Below are positions 1 through 9,793 of a DNA stretch of 64,000 nt, piece by piece (within the stretch, counting starts at the first letter, position 1; each line of letters opens with the position of its first letter). The notes under the pieces were generated by a model. The model was given only the letters and a program-made list of their open reading frames with translations. It made no database searches and was not told where the DNA came from. Source of the stretch: Allobosea sp. (lineage in GTDB: Bacteria > Pseudomonadota > Alphaproteobacteria > Rhizobiales > Beijerinckiaceae); assembly GCA_024231975.1 (NCBI GenBank), contig JAAEQB010000078.1, forward strand, positions 62,001 to 126,000, given 5' to 3'. Position numbers and translations under genes: made by a program.

Positions 1-1
1 G

Positions 2-2443
2 CGGACCGCGCCGCTGACCGTCGATGTGAGCAGCAGAATGGGCGAAAGCGAGATCGCCGAGCCACCGACGCCCTTCCCGCTCGAGATCGTGCGCGAGGGC
101 GATTTCGGCCGGCGCGGCCGCGCCGTCGTGCCGATGCAGAACCTGACGACGACGCTGTCGCGCGCCGTGCGCACCAGCGGCGCCAATGTGCTGCGCGGCG
201 AGATCACCATCTCGCTGGCGATCAAGGCCGGCGACGAGGGCGGCAAAGCCTTCGCGCAGGCGAACCTGCCGCTGCGCTATAGCCGCCGCGTCCACCGCCT
301 GCCGATCTGCATCGACCTCGGCGCCTCCGCGACCTCGATCTGGTCCGGTGCGCCGCGCGCCGCCGGCCGGGCGACCGAGATCAAGCCTTTGGCGCTCGGC
401 ACCTGGCTTTCCGCCCATGTCGACCCGCGCCATGGCGAAGCCGCCCTGCAGGATGCCGGCGCCGCACCGCTGATCCCGAGCCATGTCGGCCTCGATTCCG
501 GCAACAACCTGCGCGCCGACCACGCCCCGCACAGCCTGCCGGACCTCGCCCTGATCGGCGCTGACCGCGCCAGCGTGGCGCGCCGGCTCAAGGCCTTCGC
601 GCGGCGCTACGACGTCTCGGCACCGGCCCCGCCGCCGCAATCCGGCCTGCCCGAGAGCGGCAGGCGGATCGATTCGCTCAAGCACGCGCTGACCTCCGGC
701 GCGGTCTCCTTGACGCTGAACGAGCAGGTGCATCGCTACGATGCCGCCACCGACCGCGTCGTCGCCACCAACACGGTCGAGATCGCGCCTTTGGTCGCCG
801 ACGTGCTCGACGAGCTGGTCGATCTCTATGTATTGCGCCTCGGCGAGGACCGCCTGCGCGTCGAGGACCATGCGCCGCCGCCGGTGGTACCGCGCATCCT
901 CGTCTCCTGCCCGAGCGGCATCGGCGACGAGATCGCCTCGCGCTATCGCGCTGCGCTCGAACTCTTCGCTCAGCGTCTTGAACGCCTCTTCCCGGGCGCC
1001 ACCAGCTTCCCTGACGCGGCCGTCACCGTGCCCGAAGCGGTTGCCGCGGCGCGCTATGTCGCCAGCCTGCCGGAGGTGCGCGCCGCCGTCCCCGACCAAA
1101 GCGAGGCGCTACTGGTCACGCTCGACATCGGCGGCGGCACCAGCGATGTCGCGCTCGCTTCGCTGCGGCGCGACGGCGACCGGCTGAACCATCAGACGCT
1201 CGCCACCTTCGGCCTGCCCGTTGGCGGCGACCTGATCGACGAGGCGCTGACCGGCATCGCGGCGATGCTGGTCGACCGGGCGATGGACGGCCAGGACGCG
1301 CATTGGCAGCCGGCCTTCGCCGAGGCCTCGCTCGCCCGCGCCATCCAGCGCGAGGACGCCGCCGCGCTGTCGGCGCGCAGCTGGCTGCGCAACGCGGTAA
1401 AGCAGGCCAAGGCTGATCTCGCCACCCGCCTCAGCGAAAAAGCGCAAGGTTCCAGCACGCACTATCGCTGGGATGCGGACGCCGCCGACGAGACCTTCGA
1501 CCTCATCCTTGCCGAGCTGAAGCCGGACGCCGATCCGACTGGCCTCTATGTCGCTCAGAACGAACCGGTATTGGCGGACACGACACAGCGGCCGGGCCTG
1601 CAGCTCACCGTCGACGGGCCCGACAAGATCGGGGCGCGCCGGCTGGTGCTGAAGCTCTCGCGTGCGGCGCTGGAGAAGGGCGCGGGCGAGGCCTCGCAGC
1701 ACCTCGCCGAGATCGGCGCGGTGCTTGGCGGCCTGCTGCCGCGCCTGGCCCGCGCCGCGGGGCCCAATCCGGTCAAGCGCCCCACCGTGATCATGGTTCC
1801 GACCGGGCGCGCCGCGCTCTGGCCGCCGATCTTCGAGGCGATCGCGGCCGAAGCCGATGCCAGCCGCGCCGCCTTCCCGTTCCAGCGTCCGTTCTCGCCG
1901 GCGGCGATGAAGAAGGCCGTGATCGCGGGGGCCGCCATCCTCGGCATCGAGGGCGACATGGCCGGGAGCGCAGTGCAGCACAAGAACCCGCTCGGCATCG
2001 CCGCCATGGCGGTGCAGATGCGCGATCTCGGCGCCACCGGCCTGCGTACCGAATTCGCGGCCGAGCGCATCCATTATCTCGGCTACGACATCGGCTCGGG
2101 CGCGCGCGTCCATGCCGAGCATGACGAGGCGGCGCCGAGCCTCGGCGGGCGTGCCAATCTCGGCCGCCGCTTCCAGTTCGTGCGCACGATCCCGGGCCTC
2201 GACCCGCAGGGCAAGTCTCTCGCGCGTCTGCGTCCACTGCTCGACGGCCAGGATCCGATGGTGCTGCTCGAGGGCGATTCGATCGTCGAGGCGCATCGCG
2301 AGGGGCTCGATGGCTTCGGCGTCTGCGAGATCATCAGCGAAGTGCTCTCGCCCACGAGCCGCAAGGTCACGGTCGTCGCGGCCAATGAGGGCTGGGAAGC
2401 CTGCTGGCGCATCGAGCACGACCGCGTTTCACGCATCTACTAG
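2..2443 (+). CDS. Actin/Hsp70-fold ATPase, SrfB-like (5' truncated by window)
   Basis: The reading frame is open from the first bases of the window, so the true start probably lies upstream; a GTG at 26 is the first in-window start candidate and would give 805 residues. Two nucleotide-binding motifs of the actin/Hsp70 superfamily are visible: a phosphate-1-like IDLGASATS about 95 residues in, and LDIGGGTSD near residue 366. A segment LVSCPSGIGDE precedes the second motif, as in the SrfB family (annotated as virulence protein, function unknown). The C-terminal part lacks an obvious Hsp70 substrate-binding domain. It lies 122 bases before the next gene on the same strand, followed by a transpeptidase and a FtsW-like gene, which suggests an ATP-dependent role at the cell envelope. 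The fold is well supported; the SrfB assignment is moderate and the cellular role is inferred. Confidence 0.7.
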   Translation, partial: RTAPLTVDVSSRMGESEIAEPPTPFPLEIVREGDFGRRGRAVVPMQNLTTTLSRAVRTSGANVLRGEITISLAIKAGDEGGKAFAQANLPLRYSRRVHRLPICIDLGASATSIWSGAPRAAGRATEIKPLALGTWLSAHVDPRHGEAALQDAGAAPLIPSHVGLDSGNNLRADHAPHSLPDLALIGADRASVARRLKAFARRYDVSAPAPPPQSGLPESGRRIDSLKHALTSGAVSLTLNEQVHRYDAATDRVVATNTVEIAPLVADVLDELVDLYVLRLGEDRLRVEDHAPPPVVPRILVSCPSGIGDEIASRYRAALELFAQRLERLFPGATSFPDAAVTVPEAVAAARYVASLPEVRAAVPDQSEALLVTLDIGGGTSDVALASLRRDGDRLNHQTLATFGLPVGGDLIDEALTGIAAMLVDRAMDGQDAHWQPAFAEASLARAIQREDAAALSARSWLRNAVKQAKADLATRLSEKAQGSSTHYRWDADAADETFDLILAELKPDADPTGLYVAQNEPVLADTTQRPGLQLTVDGPDKIGARRLVLKLSRAALEKGAGEASQHLAEIGAVLGGLLPRLARAAGPNPVKRPTVIMVPTGRAALWPPIFEAIAAEADASRAAFPFQRPFSPAAMKKAVIAGAAILGIEGDMAGSAVQHKNPLGIAAMAVQMRDLGATGLRTEFAAERIHYLGYDIGSGARVHAEHDEAAPSLGGRANLGRRFQFVRTIPGLDPQGKSLARLRPLLDGQDPMVLLEGDSIVEAHREGLDGFGVCEIISEVLSPTSRKVTVVAANEGWEACWRIEHDRVSRIY

Positions 2444-2565
2444 GGATCGCAGGATCGTCATGGCCCGCACGCGAAAACGGCTCTGGCGTCCACAAGCGCG
2501 GCCTTGGCCCGCCTCGTCGCGAACCGATTTCCATCATGCCTTTCCTGCCCGAGTGAGCTGACGCC

Positions 2566-4053
2566 ATGGCCCTGCCCGATCTCATGGACCTGGTGATGCA
2601 CGACCCGCGGCGGCTGACTTGCTTGCGCGCTGTCGCCGGCGAGCCGGGCGAGGCGATGCCCGGCATCGAGAACCTCTGGCGCAAGCCGGTCTTCAGCCTG
2701 ACCGCGGGCGGCCAGCCGACCAAGGACGGCAAGGCCTCGCTGGAGGATCTGATCGACCGCTATCGCAGCATCGCGCTGACCGATGGCGGCAGCGGCCCGC
2801 AGCCGATCGACGTGCCCTTCACCTCGCTGGTGGTGCTGACTGCCGAGGCGCTGCCGGGCGCGCAGGAACTCGGGCGCTTCCTCGCCGACCGGATCGAGCA
2901 GCGCTTCCGCGACGTGATCGACCCCGATATCGGCGTCACCGTCCATGTCGAGCAGAGCCTGCATGCGACCGCGCCAGTCGCGGTCTATCTTGGCCATGGC
3001 GTCCATGCCCCGCTCGCCGACGGCCGGCTGCCACATGGCGAGGTGGTGATCCGGCAGGATGCGCAGACCGCGATCGGCCAGCCGATCATCGGCGTCAACA
3101 CGCCGGGCGGGCTCTATTCCGGCCAGGCGCGCTTCGCCTTCTCGCGCAGCGAGATGCTGACGCCCGCGGTCCATCCCGACCTGCCGGGCGGCACGATCTT
3201 CTTCCTCGGCCGCTATCCGGTCGACGCCTCCGCCCGCGATGCCGGCGGCCTGCCATTGCTCACGGCCTTGCCGCAGACGCCGGAGGCGCGCGCCCAGGCG
3301 ATCCAGGTCGAGACGCTGGCGCTGCCCGGCGGCAATGTCGACGCCCGCTTCGAGATCCTCGGCGTACGCCCGCAGGTCGGCCGCGTCTCGCTCGGGCTCG
3401 TCGACGTCACGCTCGACCGCCGGCCGTCCCGCCTGCAGGCGCAACCGCCTAAAGGCCCGCATCTCGCCGTCACCGGCCTCGCCATCCCCGAGAATTTCGG
3501 CGGACGGCGCATGGCACGCTACTGGGTCGAGCGCAGCCATGGCGGGCGTCTGATGTCCTCGGCGATGCTGGCCCAGCGCGACAGCATCGTCGTGCAGGGT
3601 CGCGACGCCCGCCGCTACGACCGGCGCGAGCTGCGCTACAGCCGCGTCGGCGGCGAGTTCCGAGCCGAGAGCATGAGCTTCGATGGCCGCCGCCGCTCGC
3701 TGCTGATGCTGGAGGATGGCGAATTCGGCTATATCGGCCTGCCGCGCGAGCAGACCGCGATCGCCTTTGGCCCGGACCAATCCTCGCGCGGCTACGGCAC
3801 CTTCGACTGGCTCGGCGAAGCCGTGCGCGTCCAGTTCGGCTCCGGCGTGGTCGAGCGCCTCGACGATCTCTATGATCATAACCCGGTCGGCTTCATCGCG
3901 GCCGCTCCCGACGGCGTCGCCGTGCAGTCGGCCGGCGACATCTGGCTCCTCGGCGGACGCAAGCCGCAGGCGGCCGGCACCTGCATCATCCCGCCGAACG
4001 GCCGCTTTGTGCTCGGGCCGCTTGTGGTGGAGCTCCGGGAGGCGACGCCATGA
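2566..4053 (+). CDS. Uncharacterised protein of the SrfB/transpeptidase cluster
   Basis: A 495-residue soluble protein with no signal peptide or convincing membrane segment. I do not recognise its family. The N-terminal third is mixed alpha/beta; the C-terminal third is rich in beta-like segments with many Arg, Gly and Asp residues and ends in a strand-like GPLVVELRE, which might be a degenerate FHA or similar beta-sandwich, but this is only a guess. Its ATGA stop overlaps the start of the following penicillin-binding protein by four bases, so it is almost certainly co-translated with it. That linkage makes a cytoplasmic partner or regulator of the membrane-bound cell-wall enzymes the most reasonable inference. 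Confidence 0.75.
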   Translation: MALPDLMDLVMHDPRRLTCLRAVAGEPGEAMPGIENLWRKPVFSLTAGGQPTKDGKASLEDLIDRYRSIALTDGGSGPQPIDVPFTSLVVLTAEALPGAQELGRFLADRIEQRFRDVIDPDIGVTVHVEQSLHATAPVAVYLGHGVHAPLADGRLPHGEVVIRQDAQTAIGQPIIGVNTPGGLYSGQARFAFSRSEMLTPAVHPDLPGGTIFFLGRYPVDASARDAGGLPLLTALPQTPEARAQAIQVETLALPGGNVDARFEILGVRPQVGRVSLGLVDVTLDRRPSRLQAQPPKGPHLAVTGLAIPENFGGRRMARYWVERSHGGRLMSSAMLAQRDSIVVQGRDARRYDRRELRYSRVGGEFRAESMSFDGRRRSLLMLEDGEFGYIGLPREQTAIAFGPDQSSRGYGTFDWLGEAVRVQFGSGVVERLDDLYDHNPVGFIAAAPDGVAVQSAGDIWLLGGRKPQAAGTCIIPPNGRFVLGPLVVELREATP

Positions 4054-6707
4054 GCCATCCGCTCTTCCGCAGCCTGAAGCGCAGCCTCACCGCCGTCGCG
4101 GTCGGCACCGTCACCATCGCCGGCTTCCTCTGGCTTTCGGGCGGGCTGATCGGCGAGCTCGCCGCCAGCCGCGCCTGGATCAAGCAGCCGGACTTCACCG
4201 AGACCAGCCGCTCGAACGAGGAGCTGTTCGACCAGGGCGTCGCGACCGGGCTGATCTGGCTCGACACCGCCGGCCCGGTCATCCGCTCGCAGCCTTGCGA
4301 AGCGCTCTACGACGCCTCGCTGACCGTGCCAACGCCGCAGGGCACCAAGGAGTTCTCGCGGACCCTGCTCGACCGGCTCTGCAACCTGCCGGCCGGGGCG
4401 CAGGTCCGCTCGGAGATGCTGGCCTGGAACAACTCCTTCCTGATCGCCGGCGCCCGCGACGACCGCGCGCCCGACCGGCGCTGCGCCGACGGCACGCCGC
4501 TGACGCTGCCCGTGGTGCCGGCCGGCTGCCGGCCGGCAAGCTGGACCGCGCGCGTCGCCCAGACCACGGATCTTGCCGCGCCGCTCAACATCATGCCGAA
4601 TGCGGTGCCGCCGCCGCGCGACTTCGCCGACTTCGCCAAGCGCCGGGGCAACCAGCTCTCGGACTGGGCCTTGTTCGGTCCGCTGCGCACGCCCGAGGAC
4701 AAGCTCGTTCTCTCGACGCGGCTGCCCGCCGGCAATCGCCGCGTCACCGTCGACATGATCCTGGAGCCGGCGCGCATCGTCGTCGGCAATGAGCGGGTCA
4801 ATCTCGACCCCAAGCGCGACGAGCAGACCGTGCGCATCGCCGGCCTTGCGATCGCGGCCGAGCGCGTCTGCTCCGACAGCGACGACTTCGCCAGCTGCGC
4901 CGAGGAAGCGCAGCAGGGCCTGCCGCATGGCTGGCGCTTCACCATCACCGGCGCGCGCCGACGCGATGTCGAGATCGGCTTCGAGGGCCAGCCGGTCCGG
5001 GCCGTGCCGCCGCGCGCCCGCGAAATCCTCGGCGGAAGCGGCGTCCAGAGCGAGGACGGCAAGGTCAAGCTCTGGCGCTCCTCGCATATCGAGGCCGATT
5101 GCGAGCGGGCCAAGACCAAGCTGGTCTGCGAGCTCGGCTGGCGCGGCGCGGTCACGCAGCGCCGCAGCGGCGCGGCGCGTGCGCTCTACTTCGCCGACGG
5201 CACCCCGGCGCTCGACAATAACGGCATTCCCTTGCCGATCGTCGACGAACTCGGCCTGACCGCGTTGATCGGCTATGGCGCCGGCGATGTCGGCTCGCTC
5301 TCGGCCGCGCTCGGCCGGGCCCGCACCCGCGAGAACCTGACCCTGACGATCGAGCCGCGCCTGCAGAAGCTGGTGCAGGAAGCGGTCTACGCCCATATGG
5401 GCGAGCGGCTCGGCCGCGGCAAGCGCCCGCGCAAGCCGGGTCCGCTGCCGGTCAACCTCGCCCCCGAGCAGGAGCCGCCGGACCAGGGCGACGGCCGCGC
5501 CGTCGTGCTGCTGATGGATGCCGGCGACGAGCCGGGATCGCTGCTGGCGCTGGCGAGCTGGCCCGATTTCGTGCCGGGCATGCATAGCTGGGACATCCAG
5601 GCGCTCTCGACCGGCCGCGACAGTGACAGCCCACTCGCCGGCCATGGCTGGCGCGCCGGCGACGTCCACACCATGCCGGGCTCGACCTTCAAGCTGGTCA
5701 CTGGCCTCGCCAGCATCCTCGGCATCCGCGAGCAGCCCCGCTTCCCCGACATGATCCTCGGCCGCACCCCGCCGGCGCAGCAGGCGCAGATCTTCGGCAT
5801 CGGCGGGGGTGGCGGCCTCAATGTCGACGGCGTCGGCATCGCCAATTATGGCGGCGCCGGCTTCAATTACGGCATCCTGGCGCCGGCGCAGAGCGGCTGC
5901 CCGGACGGCGGCCGCGGCGCGCAGATCGGCTTCTGCGAGGCGCTGATCAAGTCGTCCAACCTGTGGTTCGCCGGCATGGCGCTGACCATGGACGGGCGCA
6001 AGGTCGGCGGAAGGCCGACGACGGTGCCCGGCCGCACCGGCACGGTCCTGGCGGAGCTGACCGAGCATCTCTACCCGATCACCCAGCCGGGCACGCTCGC
6101 CCAGCCCGGCGTCGACTTGACCCGCGGCATCGTGCCGGGTGCGCAGCGGCTGACCGCCGAAGCGCTCGACCTCGCGGTCGAGGACAAGCGCAATGCCCGC
6201 CGCATCGACCTCGCCACCAACTCATACGGCCAAGGCGTGCGTGCGACGCCGATCGCGATGGCCTCGATCTACGGCTCGCTCGGTGCCCGCAAGGTGATCC
6301 GCCCGCGTGTGCTGAAGCCGGTCTCCGACGTCGCCGAGACGCCACAGCCGGACGAGGGCACCCCGGTCATCCCGGGCATGGACCCGCGCCAGGCCGAGCC
6401 CTTCCTCGACGGCGCCCAGCGCGGCCTCTACGGCGTGGTCAACTCGCCGGGCGGTACCGCTGCCGGCGTGATGGCCTCGCTGCCGCCGGAGATCCGCAAG
6501 CGCATCTTCGGCAAGACCGGCACCGCCGACACCACCGACGGCATGAACTCGGCCTGGTTCGCCGGCTGGATGGACAATGTCGCGGGGCGCAAGCGCGTCG
6601 CCTTCACCTGCCTGGTCTCGCATACGCGGGAAACCGGCGGACGCGCCTGCGGACGCCTGATGGCCGGCCTGCTCGCCAAGGTCGCCGCGCTCGGAGACAA
6701 GAAGTGA
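4050..6707 (+). CDS. Penicillin-binding protein, transpeptidase domain with novel N-terminal half
   Basis: An 885-residue membrane-anchored D,D-transpeptidase. One N-terminal transmembrane segment (about residues 14-36) is followed by roughly 390 periplasmic residues that do not look like a glycosyltransferase or a standard class B pedestal. The transpeptidase domain starts near LTIEPRLQKL (about residue 430). Its three catalytic motifs are intact: STFK with nucleophile Ser545 and Lys548, SSN at 635-637, and KTGT at 822-825. It should cross-link peptidoglycan stem peptides in the periplasm and bind beta-lactams. It overlaps the gene before by ATGA and the FtsW-like gene after by GTGA. This mirrors PBP-FtsW/RodA pairs, where a SEDS polymerase works with a class B PBP, so a dedicated polymerase/cross-linker pair is likely. 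Confidence 0.88.
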   Translation: MSHPLFRSLKRSLTAVAVGTVTIAGFLWLSGGLIGELAASRAWIKQPDFTETSRSNEELFDQGVATGLIWLDTAGPVIRSQPCEALYDASLTVPTPQGTKEFSRTLLDRLCNLPAGAQVRSEMLAWNNSFLIAGARDDRAPDRRCADGTPLTLPVVPAGCRPASWTARVAQTTDLAAPLNIMPNAVPPPRDFADFAKRRGNQLSDWALFGPLRTPEDKLVLSTRLPAGNRRVTVDMILEPARIVVGNERVNLDPKRDEQTVRIAGLAIAAERVCSDSDDFASCAEEAQQGLPHGWRFTITGARRRDVEIGFEGQPVRAVPPRAREILGGSGVQSEDGKVKLWRSSHIEADCERAKTKLVCELGWRGAVTQRRSGAARALYFADGTPALDNNGIPLPIVDELGLTALIGYGAGDVGSLSAALGRARTRENLTLTIEPRLQKLVQEAVYAHMGERLGRGKRPRKPGPLPVNLAPEQEPPDQGDGRAVVLLMDAGDEPGSLLALASWPDFVPGMHSWDIQALSTGRDSDSPLAGHGWRAGDVHTMPGSTFKLVTGLASILGIREQPRFPDMILGRTPPAQQAQIFGIGGGGGLNVDGVGIANYGGAGFNYGILAPAQSGCPDGGRGAQIGFCEALIKSSNLWFAGMALTMDGRKVGGRPTTVPGRTGTVLAELTEHLYPITQPGTLAQPGVDLTRGIVPGAQRLTAEALDLAVEDKRNARRIDLATNSYGQGVRATPIAMASIYGSLGARKVIRPRVLKPVSDVAETPQPDEGTPVIPGMDPRQAEPFLDGAQRGLYGVVNSPGGTAAGVMASLPPEIRKRIFGKTGTADTTDGMNSAWFAGWMDNVAGRKRVAFTCLVSHTRETGGRACGRLMAGLLAKVAALGDKK

Positions 6708-9700
6708 GCGAGACCACCGCGCTGCGCCAGCTGATGGGGCGCTGGCTGACCTTGCGGCCGTTCCGCCTGCCGCGCCTCCGCATCGGCGGCGCCGGCGGGG
6801 CCGTGACCGGCCTTGTTCTGCTCGCGCTCTGCCTTATCGTGCTCGGCTTCTGGTGGCACAACACCACCCATCTGATCGAGAGCGCCCGCCCGGTGGTCAG
6901 CCTGGAGCGGCTCGACCTCGCCCTCGCCCGCGGCGAGACCGCAACGATCGGCCGGCGCGAATTGCTGCAGCCGCAGCGCTTCGACGCGGCCGAGACGCGC
7001 CATGTCGCCTTCACCCGCGAGCCCGACGGACGCGTCACCATCCGCAACGTCGCCAGCAACCGCCGGCTCTGGCTCGACTATCTCAATGGCGCCGGCAGCT
7101 TCTCGGCGCGCTGGCGCTTCCAGCCCGGCGACCGCATCGCCGCAGGGGCCCTGTCGATCGCGGTCGACGAGGCCAGGCCAGGCCGGTTGGCACTCTCCCT
7201 GACCGAGGCCGGCAAGCAGGGTACCCGCAAGCTCACCATCGACCAGGCCGGTCCTCTCTCGACGCTCCGGCTCGACGGCGACACGCTCCCGGTCTGCCAG
7301 CCGCGCAAGGCCACCGACCGCGTGCGCGAGGTCGTGACCGGCATGATCGCTGCGGACGAACGCGGCGAGGACCGCATCGTCTCGATCGGCGGCCGCCTGA
7401 CCTGCTCGGTCAGGGAGGAAGCGCATGTCGCGGCGACCGCTTTGCCCTTCAAGGCGCTCAGCATCATGGCGCGCGGCGGCAGCTATTTCCTCGCCCCGGG
7501 CGACGCCGTCGACGCGCCGCGCCCGCCGGTCGTGTTCGCGCGCGGCAACCAGCGCGTCACCGACTTCACCGACATCGCCTGGGAACTCGATCCCGAAGGG
7601 CCGTCGCGGCTGAGCCACATGATCATCGGCCGCACGCGCTATGCCGTCGACATCGGCGCCGAATCCAATGGCCGCCTGCCGCTGCGGCTGACGCCGCTGA
7701 GCAAGACCCACCGCTTCGCCCCCGACGACGCCGAGGCGCTGCGTGCCAGCGCGACGACCGAGAGCGTCCGGCCGGTGGTGACGCCGCCGCGCCAGCCGAT
7801 GTCGGCCGCCGAGATCGGCAATCCGCTGTCTTCGCTCAACGGCGCCGAGCGCGCCGTGCGACTGGCGCTGATCCTGGCCGTCGCCGGCTTCGGCGTGCTC
7901 TCGGCCCTGCACCACGCCACCCTGTTCCGGCGCAGCGCCATTCTGGTCAGGCTGGTCGGGGCGCTCGGCGCTACCGCCATGATCGGCGCGACGACGATGC
8001 TGGCGCTGTCGCCGGAGCTGTCGCGCCTCGGCGGGGCCTCGATCTCCTATGAAGCGGCACTGCACGCCACCATCCTAGGCTATGCGATCGCCTGCCTCAC
8101 CATCATGATCGGGCCGCGCTTCACCACGCCGCTGCGGCTAACCTGGCTCGGCCTCGTCATGCTCTGCTGCCTGGGCAGCCTGACCCTGCTCGCGCTCGGC
8201 GTCGACGCCGAGAAGACCGACTTCACCATCCATGCCGAGAAGAACAAGCTCCTGTTCTTCGACCTCGTCCCGGTCGTCGCGGTGATGATCGCCTGCCAGC
8301 CGCAGCGGGCGATCGCGGCGCTGCCGCGCTCCTTCTTCATGGGCGTCGGCTTCAAGGACCAGCTCTTACGGGCCGTGCCGGCGATCGTGATCCTGACCGG
8401 CTTCGTCGTCTGGGCCGTGATCGGCACCGAGACCGGCGTCGCCGGCTTCCAGCCGGTCGAGGTCGGCAAGATCGCGCTCGTCCTGGTGCTGGCGCACATC
8501 TTCCTCGGCTTCTCGCGGATCGACTACTTCTACAACCAGCGCCACTACGTCTCCTGGCTCGGCGTCAGCCTCGCGACCGTCTTCGTCTTCATCCTGTTCC
8601 AGACTGCGGTGCCGTTCCTGAAGAGCGACTACTCGCCGGTGCTGATCATGATGGCGACCACGGTGGTGCTCGCCTTCGCCTTCCTGCTGCCGAGCACGCT
8701 GAAGCGCCTCATCGCGATCATGCGCGTCTTCCTGCGCCGGGCCGATGCGCCGCAGCGCAAGGTGCGCCGGCTCGGCTGGCCGCGCGGCGGCGTGCTGGCG
8801 CTGATCCTCGTCACCCTGCTCGGCATCAATGCGGCGCTGATCTACATCTTCCCCAACCTCGTCAGCTACGGGATCTCCGGCCTCTGGACCCTGCCCAAGG
8901 ACCGGCTCGCGGCGATCGAGGTGCTCGAGAAGGCGCGTGCCGGCTCGCTGAACAAGCCGGCCGAGCGGCTGATCACCTGGTACGACCTCGACCATGCCAA
9001 CAAGCGCACCGCGCAGGCGAACGCGCAGGAGCACGGCCCGGACGTGATCCATCGCGATCTCGGCTTCCAGCTGCTGCAGTCCAAGGTCGCGCTCGCCGAA
9101 ATGCCGTGCACGCTGGCGCGGCTCGATCTCGGCCTCGACAAGACACCGGTCGAGATCCGCCGCGCGCTCGACGAGCTGCCGCCCTCGCCGGTCTCGCTCT
9201 GCGCGATGATGCCCGGGTCGCGGACGACGCCGATCGCCGAGCGCAAGAGCGAAGTCGCCGACGATGCGGTGAGCCGCTTCACCGTCAGCGACCTCGTGCG
9301 CCTACCGGTGGTGCAGAACGACTTCATCGCCACCTTCCTGGCGGTGCGCTTCGGCCTGCCGGCGGTGCTGGCGCTGCTCGCCGCCGAGGTGATCACCATC
9401 TTCGGCCTGCTCTGCCTCGCGGTCAGCCTGCTGCGCGAACGCGCCATGGGCTCGGCCCAGGAAGGCGCCAACAAGGGCACGGCGATCATCCTCGTCGGCA
9501 TCGCCACGATCTTCTCGCTGCACTGGAGCATTTCCTGGGGCAACGCGATCGGCCTCCTGCCGGTGATGGGCCAGCCGATGACCTTCATCGCCGCCGCGAC
9601 CTCGCATCACATGCTGATGGCGCTGCCCTCGATCGCGATCGCGCTGATCGCCGGCCGGCTCGCGGCGATCCGCCAGCTCTCGCCAACCAGCGATCCGCCG

Positions 9701-9742
9701 CCCTGGGGCCTGTGGCGCGGGCTGACGCGCGGGGGGCTGTGA
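6704..9742 (+). CDS. FtsW/RodA/SpoVE (SEDS)-like membrane protein with extracytoplasmic N-terminal domain
   Basis: The start is GTG at 6704, overlapping the stop of the PBP gene (GTGA); a longer frame upstream is a shadow. The protein has 1012 residues, far above the usual 370-420 of SEDS proteins. One transmembrane segment near residues 30-48 precedes about 330 soluble residues whose first part (GETATIGRRE, later TRHVAFTREPDG and VTIRNVASN) resembles an FHA-like beta sandwich. A polytopic membrane region follows. SEDS landmarks are visible: QPVEVGK at 583-589, the equivalent of QPSE-x-x-K, and N-A-I-G-x-x-P from Asn947 near the end. A loop of roughly 150 residues separates membrane blocks between these. 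The canonical TGxPLP is altered to MGQPMT. I infer a lipid II polymerase partnered with the preceding PBP; loss of activity is possible given the altered motifs. Confidence 0.8.
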   Translation: MSETTALRQLMGRWLTLRPFRLPRLRIGGAGGAVTGLVLLALCLIVLGFWWHNTTHLIESARPVVSLERLDLALARGETATIGRRELLQPQRFDAAETRHVAFTREPDGRVTIRNVASNRRLWLDYLNGAGSFSARWRFQPGDRIAAGALSIAVDEARPGRLALSLTEAGKQGTRKLTIDQAGPLSTLRLDGDTLPVCQPRKATDRVREVVTGMIAADERGEDRIVSIGGRLTCSVREEAHVAATALPFKALSIMARGGSYFLAPGDAVDAPRPPVVFARGNQRVTDFTDIAWELDPEGPSRLSHMIIGRTRYAVDIGAESNGRLPLRLTPLSKTHRFAPDDAEALRASATTESVRPVVTPPRQPMSAAEIGNPLSSLNGAERAVRLALILAVAGFGVLSALHHATLFRRSAILVRLVGALGATAMIGATTMLALSPELSRLGGASISYEAALHATILGYAIACLTIMIGPRFTTPLRLTWLGLVMLCCLGSLTLLALGVDAEKTDFTIHAEKNKLLFFDLVPVVAVMIACQPQRAIAALPRSFFMGVGFKDQLLRAVPAIVILTGFVVWAVIGTETGVAGFQPVEVGKIALVLVLAHIFLGFSRIDYFYNQRHYVSWLGVSLATVFVFILFQTAVPFLKSDYSPVLIMMATTVVLAFAFLLPSTLKRLIAIMRVFLRRADAPQRKVRRLGWPRGGVLALILVTLLGINAALIYIFPNLVSYGISGLWTLPKDRLAAIEVLEKARAGSLNKPAERLITWYDLDHANKRTAQANAQEHGPDVIHRDLGFQLLQSKVALAEMPCTLARLDLGLDKTPVEIRRALDELPPSPVSLCAMMPGSRTTPIAERKSEVADDAVSRFTVSDLVRLPVVQNDFIATFLAVRFGLPAVLALLAAEVITIFGLLCLAVSLLRERAMGSAQEGANKGTAIILVGIATIFSLHWSISWGNAIGLLPVMGQPMTFIAAATSHHMLMALPSIAIALIAGRLAAIRQLSPTSDPPPWGLWRGLTRGGL

Positions 9743-9793
9743 GCCAGACGGCCCGCCGTCATTCTCGGCAGACGCACGGCAGACAAGACAAGC

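Noticed and set aside
2460..2561. Possible 33-residue gene between the ATPase and the next gene
   Set aside because: Short, Arg/Pro/Trp-rich, no good ribosome-binding site and no recognisable feature.
3876..6068. Long antisense open frame (730 residues) opposite the PBP gene
   Set aside because: Its composition is Arg/Ala/Gly/Asp-rich without motifs and it is fully explained as a shadow of the GC-rich PBP gene, which has intact catalytic motifs.
5963..6703. N-terminal extension of the FtsW-like frame
   Set aside because: The stretch is out-of-frame PBP sequence; GTG 6704 overlaps the PBP stop in the same GTGA manner seen throughout the window.
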